From the NCBI GenBank assembly GCA_041742235.1, contig JBGSJA010000289.1:1-23472 (forward strand): DNA of 23,472 nt. The letters are read 5' to 3'. The translations under genes were made by a program, and so were the position numbers. Every line of letters begins with the position of its first letter. Positions within the stretch are counted from its first letter, which is position 1. The stretch comes from BOKV01 sp041742235 (lineage in GTDB: Bacteria > Pseudomonadota > Alphaproteobacteria > Rhizobiales > Rhizobiaceae). The notes under the pieces were generated by a model that saw only the letters and a program-made list of their open reading frames with translations, ran no database searches and was not told the origin of the DNA. Below are positions 15,131 to 22,421 of the stretch, piece by piece.

Positions 15131-16333
15131 GTGACCGACAACCGCAACAACAAGAACTGGCACACCGCAACGCAGCTCGTGCACGGCGGAACGCTGCGCT
15201 CGCAATTCGGCGAGACATCGGAGGCGATGTTCCTGACGCAGGGCTTCGTCTACGATAGCGCGGAAGCGGCCGAGGCGCGCTTCAAGGGGGAAGAGCCCGG
15301 TTTCATCTATTCGCGCTACGCGAACCCAACGGTCGACATGTTCGAAAAGCGCATGTGTGCGCTGGAGGGCGCCCAGGATGCGCGCGCCACGGCATCTGGC
15401 ATGGCGGCAGTCACGGCCGCGATCGGCTGTCAGGTGAAGGCAGGTGATCACATTGTCGCGGCGCGGGCGCTTTTCGGTTCCTGCCGCTGGGTGGTGGAAA
15501 CGCTGATGCCGCGCTACGGCGTCGAATGTACGCTCGTGGACGGACGCGACCTGGTCGCATGGAAGACGGCGGTGCGGCCATCGACCAAGGTGTTCTTCCT
15601 CGAAAGTCCGACCAATCCGACGCTGGAATTGTGCGATATTGCCGCGATCGCCGATATCGCCCACGAGGCTGGCGCGCGCCTTGTGGTCGACAATGTCTTC
15701 GCCACGCCGCTGTGGCAAAGCCCGCTGAAGCTCGGCGCCGACATCGTGGTCTATTCCACGACCAAACATATCGACGGGCAGGGCCGCTGCCTTGGCGGCA
15801 TAGTGCTTGCCGACAAGGAATGGATCGACAAGAACCTCCACGATTATTTCCGGCATACAGGCCCGGGCATGAGCCCGTTCAATGCCTGGGTCATGCTCAA
15901 GGGACTGGAGACACTGCCGCTGCGGGTGAGGGAGCAGACGCGCAATTGCGCCGCGATCGCGGATTTCCTTGCCGAACAGGCATCCGTGGGGCGGGTGCTG
16001 TATCCGGGCCGGCCGGACCACCCGCAGGCGGAACTCGCCGCGCGGCAAATGGCGGCAGGCTCAACCCTCGTAGCCTTCGAGGTCGAGGGCGGCAAACGGG
16101 CTGCATTCGCTTTCGCCAATGCGCTGCGCATCATCAGGATCTCGAACAATCTGGGCGATGCCAAGAGCCTGATCACCCATCCGGCAACGACCACCCACAA
16201 GAACCTTGCGCCGGAAGCGCGCGCCGAACTGGGGATTTCAGACGGGCTGCTTCGCCTCTCGGTGGGTCTCGAGGACGTCGACGACCTCAAGGAGGACATC
16301 GCGGCCGCGCTTGCCGCAGCCGCGAAGGCCTAG
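15131..16333 (+). CDS. metZ: O-succinylhomoserine sulfhydrylase
   Basis: A 400-residue PLP enzyme of the Cys/Met metabolism family. MetZ joins O-succinylhomoserine and sulfide to give homocysteine, the direct sulfhydrylation route to methionine. The PLP lysine is K212 in STTKHIDGQGRCLGG, a pattern typical of MetZ. YSRYANPTVDMFEKRM, the ASGMAA phosphate-binding turn, ESPTNPTLE and the C-terminal RLSVGLEDVDDL are also family signatures. The start is GTG, supported by AGGAG at 15120-15124 with six bases of spacing. Regulation by SAM is indicated by the SAM-II riboswitch upstream. The stop TAG overlaps the stop of the convergent phosphatidyltransferase gene within CTAG. Confidence 0.96.
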   Translation: MTDNRNNKNWHTATQLVHGGTLRSQFGETSEAMFLTQGFVYDSAEAAEARFKGEEPGFIYSRYANPTVDMFEKRMCALEGAQDARATASGMAAVTAAIGCQVKAGDHIVAARALFGSCRWVVETLMPRYGVECTLVDGRDLVAWKTAVRPSTKVFFLESPTNPTLELCDIAAIADIAHEAGARLVVDNVFATPLWQSPLKLGADIVVYSTTKHIDGQGRCLGGIVLADKEWIDKNLHDYFRHTGPGMSPFNAWVMLKGLETLPLRVREQTRNCAAIADFLAEQASVGRVLYPGRPDHPQAELAARQMAAGSTLVAFEVEGGKRAAFAFANALRIIRISNNLGDAKSLITHPATTTHKNLAPEARAELGISDGLLRLSVGLEDVDDLKEDIAAALAAAAKA

Positions 16334-16935
16334 CGAAAATCGCGGCGCGCAGCGAGGATGCGGGAGAGCGCTGTCCAGAAAACCATTGCCGCGAAAATCA
16401 AGGCGAGCGCTGGAAAATACGCGGGTAAAAGGCACATCATCGCGAAGACGGCGAGTGTCTCTCCCGCTTCCGCCAGGCCGGTCGAGAACAGGAACGACTT
16501 TTCGCCGCGCGCCTGTTCTTCGAGGCCGCGCTTTTCCGCGATCACCGCATAGGCCAGGAAGCTCGCGCCATTGACGTAGAACGACAGCAGCAGCACGCCC
16601 GAGGCCAGCGCGTTGGCGGCCGGATCGGCAAATGCGAAGGCCAACGGAATGAGGCCGTAAAAGGCGAAATCGAGCACGATGTCGAGATATCCGCCGAAAT
16701 CGGTCCTTGCCGTGGCCCGCGCCACCGCCCCGTCAAGACCGTCGCAGGCCCGGCTCGAGAGCATGCACAAAAGTGCAGCATGAAAAAATTGCTGCGCAAC
16801 AAGAACCGCAGCAATTGCAGCAAACGCGAAGCCCGCCAGCGTTACCGCATTGGCGCTCACGCCCAGCCTGACAAGGCCGGCGGCGGCCCGCTCCATCAAC
16901 GGGTCGATGAATTTCCTGGCGCGGTTGTCGATCAT
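16330..16935 (-). CDS. CDP-alcohol phosphatidyltransferase family protein
   Basis: A 201-residue integral membrane enzyme that transfers a phosphatidyl or related group from a CDP-linked donor to an alcohol. The signature is complete: D65, D68-G69, A72-R73, then G81, D85 and D89 (ACDGLDGAVAR followed by GGYLDIVLD), where the Asp residues bind divalent metal and activate the acceptor. Several hydrophobic helices follow. The acceptor alcohol cannot be assigned from sequence; PgsA- or PssA-like roles are possible, but the paralogue group is unclear. The ATG at 16935 has AGGGGA upstream. Its stop overlaps the metZ stop, and the start lies 153 bp from apaG on the other strand. Confidence 0.9.
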   Translation of the reverse strand: MIDNRARKFIDPLMERAAAGLVRLGVSANAVTLAGFAFAAIAAVLVAQQFFHAALLCMLSSRACDGLDGAVARATARTDFGGYLDIVLDFAFYGLIPLAFAFADPAANALASGVLLLSFYVNGASFLAYAVIAEKRGLEEQARGEKSFLFSTGLAEAGETLAVFAMMCLLPAYFPALALIFAAMVFWTALSRILAARRDFR

Positions 16936-17088
16936 CGGATTTCCCCTGCCTGGCTATAACCTGCAGGAAGCCGCCCCGCCAGACCAAGCAATGGTCAACA
17001 GCGCGTGAGGCAAATGGTCTGCCGATTTGACCCGGCGGCATTGATTGCTATCTTCATGGTTTGGCCTAAGTCAGACGCAGCGGCGCCC

Positions 17089-17481
17089 ATGTACCATTCA
17101 GTCACCAACGCCATCCGGGTAACGGTCATGCCGGTCTATATCGACGAGCGTTCATCGCCCGAAGAAAACCGTTACTTCTGGGCCTACCGTGTGGTCATCG
17201 CCAATGAGGGCAATGCGACTGTGCAATTGCTTTCACGGCACTGGCTGATCACCGATGCCACCGGCCGCACCGAACAGGTGCGCGGGCGCGGCGTCGTCGG
17301 CGAGCAGCCGGTGATCAAACCGGGCGAGACGTTCGAATATACCAGCGGCTGCCCGCTGACGACGCCATCGGGTTTCATGCGCGGCACATACACGATGGTG
17401 GACGAAGCCGGCGAGCGTTTCGAAATCGCCATACCCGCATTCGCGCTCGACCTGCCTGACGCAAAGCCCGTCCTCAACTGA
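17089..17481 (+). CDS. apaG: ApaG family protein (Co2+/Mg2+ efflux protein ApaG)
   Basis: A 130-residue single-domain beta-sandwich protein of the ApaG/DUF525 family. Family landmarks are ENRYFWAYRVVIANEG, VQLLSRHWLITDATGR, the glycine-rich GRGVVGEQPVIKPGE, and YTSGCPLTTPSGFMRGTY. Its fold is fibronectin III-like; mutants in Salmonella affect Co2+ resistance and Mg2+ efflux, but the molecular role is unsettled. I start at the ATG at 17089, giving the usual length and the typical MYHSVTN beginning; the frame is open back to an ATG at 17005, which would add 28 atypical residues. No strong ribosome-binding site is seen. The stop is eight bases from the convergent hslO stop. Confidence 0.94.
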   Translation: MYHSVTNAIRVTVMPVYIDERSSPEENRYFWAYRVVIANEGNATVQLLSRHWLITDATGRTEQVRGRGVVGEQPVIKPGETFEYTSGCPLTTPSGFMRGTYTMVDEAGERFEIAIPAFALDLPDAKPVLN

Positions 17482-17489
17482 TCTGCGCT

Positions 17490-18491
17490 TCAGCCCGCAA
17501 GGTCCTCGGCGGTCAGCGTATAAACCGTGCTGCAGAACTCGCAAGTGGTGACGATCTGGCCGTCCTCCATGGATTCTGCCTGTTCATCGGGCGTGAAGCT
17601 GCGCACGATCTCGACGATCTTGTCCCGGCTGCAGGAACATTTGTCCTCGACCGGCGCACCAGTGAAAACGCGCACGCCGTGTTCGTGAAACAGGCGGAAC
17701 AAGAGACGCTCCGAACCGATATGCGGATCGGTCAGTTCGTCGTCGCTGATCGTCTCGACCAGCGCCTTGGCCTCGACCCAGGCATCATCCTCGGCTCCAT
17801 CGCCTGAATCCTGCGAACCTTTCGGATCATCGCCTCCAGGCAAGTCCGCGATCCGGATACGCTCCGGCGCTTCCGGCAAGAACTGCGCGACGAGGCCGCC
17901 CGCGCGCCAGGCATGGGTGAAACCGCCGCCATTGGCGGCAGGCGTCATGATCTCCGCCACGGCGAGGCGCACGGTGGTGGGGATCTGTTCCGACTGGCGG
18001 AAATACTGCATCGCGGCTTCTTCCAGCGAAATGCCGTTGAGTTCGACGATACCCTGGTAGCGCTGGGTATGGGCGCCCTGGTCGATTGTCATGGCAAGGA
18101 TGCCGTGGCCCAGCAGATTCTTCGGCGAGGACTGGCCGGAACGCACCGCTTCCGCGACCAGATCGGCATCATAGCGCGCATAGGCGCGGATGGCGCTGGG
18201 CGTGCGGAAGTCGACGACGAGCAGCGACACAGGGCCGTCGCTCTGCGTCTGCACGATAAACTTGCCGTCGAATTTCAGCGACGTGCCGAGCAGCACGGTG
18301 AGAACGATGGTCTCGCCCAGCAGTGCCGCGACCGCGCCTGGGTAATCATGGCGGGCGAGGATTGTGTTCAGCATCGGGCCGAGCTGGACCGCACGGCCGC
18401 GCGTGTCGAGCGGCGCGACGTGGAAGGGGACGACCTTGTCGTCACCCGCGAGCGAAATGGCGCCGAGCGGCGTCGCAATGTCTTGTGTCAT
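17490..18491 (-). CDS. hslO: Redox-regulated chaperone Hsp33
   Basis: A 333-residue Hsp33, a holdase chaperone switched on by oxidative unfolding. The C-terminal zinc switch is intact: CXC at C285/C287 (KCSCSRD) and CXXC at C317/C320 (TTCEFC). The middle is the substrate-binding core (QSDGPVSLLVVDFRT, GILAMTIDQG, YQGIVELNG). An acidic insert near residues 215-235 (GGDDPKGSQDSGDGAEDD) is longer than in E. coli. The ATG at 18491 has GGAAAG upstream. It is the third gene of the minus-strand argD-argF-hslO set, 48 bp after argF, and a GC hairpin lies just before its ribosome-binding site. Confidence 0.96.
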   Translation of the reverse strand: MTQDIATPLGAISLAGDDKVVPFHVAPLDTRGRAVQLGPMLNTILARHDYPGAVAALLGETIVLTVLLGTSLKFDGKFIVQTQSDGPVSLLVVDFRTPSAIRAYARYDADLVAEAVRSGQSSPKNLLGHGILAMTIDQGAHTQRYQGIVELNGISLEEAAMQYFRQSEQIPTTVRLAVAEIMTPAANGGGFTHAWRAGGLVAQFLPEAPERIRIADLPGGDDPKGSQDSGDGAEDDAWVEAKALVETISDDELTDPHIGSERLLFRLFHEHGVRVFTGAPVEDKCSCSRDKIVEIVRSFTPDEQAESMEDGQIVTTCEFCSTVYTLTAEDLAG

Positions 18492-18499
18492 GGCTTTCC

Positions 18500-18516
18500 G
18501 GCGCGAACGGCGCGCC
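18500..18516 (-). other. GC-rich hairpin in the hslO leader
   Basis: On the minus strand GGCGCG and CGCGCC flank a five-base loop (CCGTT), ending one base before the GGAAAG ribosome-binding site of hslO. It could slow translation, mark processing of the arg-hslO transcript or partly terminate. No T-run follows, so an intrinsic terminator is unlikely. Confidence 0.5.
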
Positions 18517-18539
18517 GCCTTTCAGGGATCGTTTCGTGC

Positions 18540-19478
18540 TCAGCCCTTGAGGCCGAAGCACCAGGCAAGAATGCCCTTTTGCGCGTGGAGGCGGTTTTCC
18601 GCCTCATCGAACACAACCGATTGCGGGCCGTCCATGACCTCATCGGTCACTTCCTCGCCGCGATGCGCAGGCAGGCAATGCATGAATATGGCGTCGGGCT
18701 TCGCCTTTTTCATCAGGCCGGCATTCACCTGGTAAGGCAGGAAGACATTGTGCCCGCGCGCGCGGTGTTCCTGGTTCATCGATACCCATGTGTCGGTGAC
18801 GACGCAATCGGCTCCGCTGACGGCGGCGGCGGGATCGTTGCCAAGCTCGACCTTTCCGCCATTGGCCCGCGCCCAATCGACATAGGCGCCCCTCGGCTCG
18901 GAGCCTTGCGGGGTTGCCACCGCCGCCGTGAAGCCGAACCGGGCCGATGCTTCCATCCAGGAATGAAGCACATTGTTGCCGTCGCCGGACCAGGCGATGC
19001 GCTTTCCGGCGATGTCGCCCTTCTTCTCCTCGAACGTCATGATATCGGCCATGATCTGGCACGGATGCGTGTCGTCTGTCAGGCCGTTGATGACCGGAAT
19101 GCTCGCATGCTGAGCGATTTCCAGTAGCCGCTCATGGTCCGTGGTGCGCATCATGATCGCATCGACGAAACGCGAAAGCACGCGGGCGGTGTCGGCAAGC
19201 GTCTCGGAGCGGCCAAGCTGCATTTCAGAACCGGACAGGAACAGCGTCTCGCCGCCAAGCTGGCGCATGCCGACATCGAACGAAATGCGCGTGCGGGTAG
19301 ACGGCTTGTCAAAGATCATCGCCAACACCTTGCCCTCGAGCGGGCGGCTGCGATCGTGACCTTCGCGCTTCAGGCGCTCCTTCATGCCGTGCGCATGCCT
19401 GAGCATGGACTTGAGTTCACCCGCATCGACTGTGGAAAGGTCGAGGAAACTGCGCGCGTGACCGGCTGCCGGCGCCAT
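18540..19478 (-). CDS. argF: Ornithine carbamoyltransferase
   Basis: A 312-residue OTCase, which makes citrulline from ornithine and carbamoyl phosphate in arginine synthesis. The carbamoyl phosphate site is STRTR at residues 60-64, with HPCQ at 138-141; the ornithine site includes DTWVSM (229-234) and HCLP around C268. Length and motif order match the anabolic enzyme; a catabolic role is unlikely because it sits with argD and without arcA or arcC. Its ATG overlaps the argD stop (TGATG), so the two are translationally coupled. Confidence 0.97.
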   Translation of the reverse strand: MAPAAGHARSFLDLSTVDAGELKSMLRHAHGMKERLKREGHDRSRPLEGKVLAMIFDKPSTRTRISFDVGMRQLGGETLFLSGSEMQLGRSETLADTARVLSRFVDAIMMRTTDHERLLEIAQHASIPVINGLTDDTHPCQIMADIMTFEEKKGDIAGKRIAWSGDGNNVLHSWMEASARFGFTAAVATPQGSEPRGAYVDWARANGGKVELGNDPAAAVSGADCVVTDTWVSMNQEHRARGHNVFLPYQVNAGLMKKAKPDAIFMHCLPAHRGEEVTDEVMDGPQSVVFDEAENRLHAQKGILAWCFGLKG

Positions 19479-20668
19479 CAGGCCGCTCCCTTCCCCGCCA
19501 GTGCCTCGAACGCGTTTTCCATGCGCGCGCGCGCCTCGCGCAGCTCCTCCGCCGAAATGATCAGCGGCGGGGCGAAACGCACGACATTGTCGCCAGCGCC
19601 AACCGCCAGCACGCCATGGCTGCGCAAGGCGGCGATGACTTCCGTATTGGGGATGCGCGCCTTCAACCCCTGCAGCAGGCCGGTTCCGCGCACCCCCTCC
19701 ACCACATGCGGAAAACGATCAACGAGCTCGGCCAGATGCTGGCGCAAGAGCTTGCCCATCTCGCGGACATGGTCGAGGAATCCGGGCTCCAGCATGATGT
19801 CCATGACGGCGTTGCCGACGGCCATGGCGAGCGGATTGCCGCCGAACGTGGTGCCGTGCGTTCCCGCCGTCATGCCGCTTGCCGCCTCTTCGGTGGCAAG
19901 GCAGGCGCCCACGGGAAAGCCGCCGCCAAGGCCTTTCGCGACGGCCATGATATCGGGCGCGGCGCCAGCCCATTCATGGGCGAACAATTTGCCGGTCCGG
20001 CCCATTCCAGTCTGGATCTCGTCGTAGATCAGCAATATCCCGTGCTCGTCGCACATTTCGCGCAAACCGCGCAGGCATTGCGGCGGCACAGGGCGAATGC
20101 CGCCCTCGCCCTGGATCGGCTCGACCAGTATGGCTGCCGTATTTTCGTCCACCGCCGCCTTCAACGCCTCATGATCGCCGAATGGCAACTGGACGAAACC
20201 GGGCGCGCGCGGGCCGAAGCCTTCAAGGTACTTTGCCTGGCCGCCGGCGGTGATCATCGCCAGGGTCCTGCCGTGGAAGGCGCCCTCGAAGGTGATGATG
20301 TTGACGCGCTGCGGATTGCCCTTGGAATAGTGATAGCGCCGGGCGGTCTTGACCGCACATTCCATGGCCTCGGCCCCGGAGTTGGCGAAGAACACGCGGT
20401 CGGCAAAGCTGTGCTCGCACAGTCGCGCCGCGAGCCTTTCCTGGCCCGGAATCTTGAAGATGTTCGACAGGTGCCACAGACCGTCGGCCTGCGCCTTGAG
20501 CGCCGCGACAAGGTGCGGGTGGGAGTGGCCTAGCGCGTTGACCGCGATGCCCGACGTGCAGTCGATGTAGTCGCGGCCCGCCGTGTCGAACAGGCGCACG
20601 CCCTCGCCTCGCACCAACTCGATCTCGGGTTGCGCGTATGTCGAGAAGACGTGATTTTCCTGCGCCAT
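19478..20668 (-). CDS. argD: Acetylornithine aminotransferase
   Basis: A 396-residue class III PLP aminotransferase that makes N-acetylornithine from N-acetylglutamate semialdehyde; homologues may also act as succinyldiaminopimelate aminotransferase in lysine synthesis. The PLP lysine is K245 (MAVAKGLGGGFPVGA), the cofactor-binding Asp is D216 in IYDEIQTG, and SGAEAMECAVKTAR forms the phosphate-binding turn. The TSGIAVNALGH opening is typical of ArgD. The ATG at 20668 has GGGGACC upstream. Expression probably starts at the promoter near 20800-20827 and has to pass two hairpins in the leader before reaching argD. Confidence 0.96.
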   Translation of the reverse strand: MAQENHVFSTYAQPEIELVRGEGVRLFDTAGRDYIDCTSGIAVNALGHSHPHLVAALKAQADGLWHLSNIFKIPGQERLAARLCEHSFADRVFFANSGAEAMECAVKTARRYHYSKGNPQRVNIITFEGAFHGRTLAMITAGGQAKYLEGFGPRAPGFVQLPFGDHEALKAAVDENTAAILVEPIQGEGGIRPVPPQCLRGLREMCDEHGILLIYDEIQTGMGRTGKLFAHEWAGAAPDIMAVAKGLGGGFPVGACLATEEAASGMTAGTHGTTFGGNPLAMAVGNAVMDIMLEPGFLDHVREMGKLLRQHLAELVDRFPHVVEGVRGTGLLQGLKARIPNTEVIAALRSHGVLAVGAGDNVVRFAPPLIISAEELREARARMENAFEALAGKGAA

Positions 20669-20724
20669 TTCGGGTCCCCTTCAATCCGGTCGGCGGAACC
20701 AGCCTCGCACCATGCCGGGACTTC

Positions 20725-20753
20725 AAAAACCAAAAGCCGCCATTCAAGGCGGC
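20725..20753 (-). terminator. Terminator-like hairpin A in the argD leader
   Basis: On the minus strand GCCGCC (20753-20748) pairs with GGCGGC (20741-20736) around a six-base loop and is followed by TTTTGGTTTTT (20735-20725). This is a credible intrinsic terminator. It lies 57 bases before the argD start codon and in the same orientation as argD, so it can only serve as an attenuator or as the end of a short leader RNA. Confidence 0.75.
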
Positions 20754-20760
20754 CCGAATG

Positions 20761-20782
20761 AAAAGGCCGCCTTCCGGCGGCC
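20761..20782 (-). terminator. Terminator-like hairpin B in the argD leader
   Basis: On the minus strand GGCCGCC (20782-20776) pairs with GGCGGCC (20771-20765) around GGAA, a stable tetraloop-type stem of seven GC pairs, followed by TTTT (20764-20761). It starts about ten bases into the predicted transcript and shares arm sequences with hairpin A, so the two stems could exchange partners. Confidence 0.7.
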
Positions 20783-20799
20783 GCTCCCATTAATTTACA

Positions 20800-20827
20800 A
20801 TACTACATCGGGGCCCGGTATTGTCAA
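20800..20827 (-). promoter_or_regulatory. Strong predicted promoter for the argD-argF-hslO leader
   Basis: On the minus strand a perfect -35 TTGACA (20827-20822) is followed after 16 bases by TAGTAT (20805-20800), a four-of-six -10. The predicted start is about 20793, just before hairpin B. It is the best sigma-70 type promoter I see in the window. Confidence 0.65.
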
Positions 20828-20846
20828 TTTCAGCTTTAGTGAAAGG

Positions 20847-20855
20847 TTATCCACC
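20847..20855 (+). promoter_or_regulatory. Near-consensus DnaA box
   Basis: TTATCCACC differs from the DnaA-box consensus TTATCCACA at one base. It lies between the arg promoter and the GANTC cluster in the gcrA upstream region. In Caulobacter crescentus gcrA is activity-linked to DnaA, which makes the position plausible. A weaker related sequence, CTTTCCACA, is at 20891-20899. Confidence 0.45.
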
Positions 20856-20883
20856 GCAGCCGCGACGAACGGTCCGGAATTCT

Positions 20884-20981
20884 GATTCAGCTTTCCACAG
20901 CTTATTGAAATCCGATTCCGCAAGTTGGGGAAAATCTGAAAAATCGATTCGAACTCATTGCCCAAGGCTTGCCACGGATTC
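20884..20981 (+). promoter_or_regulatory. Array of four GANTC (CcrM methylation) sites upstream of gcrA
   Basis: GATTC occurs at 20884-20888, 20914-20918, 20946-20950 and 20977-20981, all in the same orientation, with start-to-start spacing of 30, 32 and 31 bases, close to three turns of DNA. GANTC is the target of the cell-cycle methylase CcrM, and GcrA is known from Caulobacter to act at promoters carrying methylated GANTC. This suggests autoregulation or methylation timing of gcrA. The remaining bases of this 469-bp gap up to 21137 show no other gene; I could not place a convincing gcrA -10/-35 pair. Confidence 0.65.
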
Positions 20982-21137
20982 GGCCGGTCGATAGTTTCCG
21001 AATTGTTAACGCTGGCTCCGCGGCGGGCTCGGCAGGCATCAAGTCGACAAGTAAATATGCGTAACGCGCGAGTTATGTTTCAGCGCGACGGTGTCGTTTT
21101 GTTTGCCGGGCTTAGAATTGGCAAGGACTAAAGCAGC

Positions 21138-21653
21138 ATGTCATGGACTGATGAGCGGGTCGAACAGCTGAAGAAGCTTTGGCTCGATGGATTAAGTGCA
21201 AGCCAGATAGCGCAGGAACTTGGCGGCGTTACCCGAAATGCTGTAATCGGCAAGGTCCATCGACTGGGACTTTCCGGTCGCGCTAAGACCGCTTCGCACA
21301 CCGCGATCGCGCGCCAGAAACGCACAAATGGTTCTGCATTCAACCAGAAACCGGTGCGGACGGTTCAGCGCCAACTCGTCAATGGCCAGATTAAACTGGT
21401 CTCGCCGGCCGACCGCATGAACATGGCGGTTGCCGATGACGTGGCGACAGCGCCAAACCCGCTCAAGCTCGTGCTGACGGAGTTGACGGAGCGCACCTGC
21501 AAGTGGCCGCTGGGCGACCCACAGGCCGAGGATTTTCACTTCTGCGGGCACGATTCGCGCGAGGGCTCACCCTATTGCGCCTATCACAGCAAGCTTGCAT
21601 ACCAGCCGGTCACCGACCGCCGGCGCGACCGCCGGGCAGAGGGCGCCTGGTAA
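21138..21653 (+). CDS. gcrA: Cell-cycle regulator GcrA
   Basis: A 171-residue GcrA, the alphaproteobacterial cofactor that binds sigma-70 RNA polymerase and stimulates promoters with methylated GANTC. The N-terminal DNA-binding helix-turn-helix is diagnostic: MSWTDERVEQLKKLWLDGLSASQIAQELG followed by TRNAVIGKVHRLGLSGR. A basic, variable linker (about 55-110) leads to the C-terminal polymerase-binding part with conserved Cys and aromatic residues (TCKWPLGDP, FHFCGHDS, PYCAYHS). The ATG at 21138 gives the canonical beginning, with AAGGA ten bases upstream. It is transcribed away from argD and converges on phoB, with a 46-bp gap. Confidence 0.96.
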   Translation: MSWTDERVEQLKKLWLDGLSASQIAQELGGVTRNAVIGKVHRLGLSGRAKTASHTAIARQKRTNGSAFNQKPVRTVQRQLVNGQIKLVSPADRMNMAVADDVATAPNPLKLVLTELTERTCKWPLGDPQAEDFHFCGHDSREGSPYCAYHSKLAYQPVTDRRRDRRAEGAW

Positions 21654-21680
21654 GCGGCGCCCTCCGCAAAGGCCGTTTTT
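21639..21680 (+). terminator. Terminator hairpin across the gcrA stop codon
   Basis: GAGGGCGCC (21639-21647) and GGCGCCCTC (21656-21664) form a perfect nine-pair stem whose eight-base loop contains the TAA stop of gcrA. GTTTTT follows at 21675-21680 after an 11-base gap. The T-run is distant, so efficiency is uncertain. A second, weaker GGCC/GGCC pairing at 21671-21687 could serve phoB in the opposite direction. Confidence 0.5.
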
Positions 21681-21699
21681 CAGGGCCGTCTTGGGAGAT

Positions 21700-22392
21700 C
21701 TATTTGGAAAACTTGTCGTCCAGCGCATAGCCTGCGCCGCGGACCGTTCGTATCGGATCGCGTTCGCGCCCGCGATTGATCGCCTTGCGTAGCCGGCCGA
21801 CATGCACATCCACCGTGCGCTCGTCGACATAGACATCGCGGCCCCATACACCGTCCAGCAATTGTTCGCGCGAGAAGACGCGACCGGGGCTTGCCAGAAA
21901 GAATTCGAGCAATCGGAATTCGGTCGGGCCAAGCTTCAATTCACGCCCGTTGCGCGAAGCGCGATGGGATTGCCTGTCGAGTTCGATATCGCCGGCGGCA
22001 AGGCGCGAGGCGAGCGATTCAGGATTGGCGCGGCGAAGCATCGCCTTCACGCGCGCCATCAGTTCCGGCACCGAAAACGGCTTGACCACATAGTCGTCCG
22101 CGCCGGTTGAAAGTCCCCTGACCCGTTCGGATTCCTCGCCGCGCGCCGTCAGCATGATGACCGGCAGGCGCTGCGTTTCGGGCCGCAGGCGCAGGCGCCG
22201 GCAAAGCTCGATGCCCGAAAGACCGGGAAGCATCCAGTCAATCAGCAACAGGTCCGGCGCGGTTTCAGCGAGGCGGATCTCGGCTTCGTCGCCGCGGGTG
22301 ATCGTCTCAACCTCGAAACCTTCCGATTCCAGATTGTAGCGGAGCAGGAGCGCAAGCGCCTCCTCATCCTCCACGACCATGACCCTCGGCAT
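21700..22392 (-). CDS. phoB: Phosphate regulon response regulator PhoB
   Basis: A 230-residue OmpR-type response regulator that activates phosphate-starvation genes at PHO boxes when phosphorylated by PhoR. The receiver domain has the acidic pair EDEE, phosphoacceptor D52 (LLIDWMLPG), T82 and K104 (VVKPFS). The C-terminal winged helix has LGPTEFRLLEF, GRVFSREQLLDGVWG and DERTVDVHVGRLRKAI. I start at the ATG at 22392, which gives the length usual for rhizobial PhoB. An in-frame ATG at 22413 (seven more residues) has a better ribosome-binding site, GAGAA, and cannot be excluded. It is the last of pstB-phoU-phoB in the window, a few bases after phoU. Confidence 0.96.
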   Translation of the reverse strand: MPRVMVVEDEEALALLLRYNLESEGFEVETITRGDEAEIRLAETAPDLLLIDWMLPGLSGIELCRRLRLRPETQRLPVIMLTARGEESERVRGLSTGADDYVVKPFSVPELMARVKAMLRRANPESLASRLAAGDIELDRQSHRASRNGRELKLGPTEFRLLEFFLASPGRVFSREQLLDGVWGRDVYVDERTVDVHVGRLRKAINRGRERDPIRTVRGAGYALDDKFSK

Positions 22393-22421
22393 GAGTCTCG
22401 TCGCAACAGCCATGGCGGTTC

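Noticed and set aside
17913..19127. Long plus-strand open frame (404 codons) opposite hslO and argF
   Set aside because: Composition is shadow-like and no motif is present, while both minus-strand genes are unmistakable.
20840..20990. DnaA box and somewhat AT-rich sequence as a replication origin
   Set aside because: Only one near-consensus box is present, with no cluster of boxes or clear unwinding element; a regulatory site for gcrA is the simpler reading.
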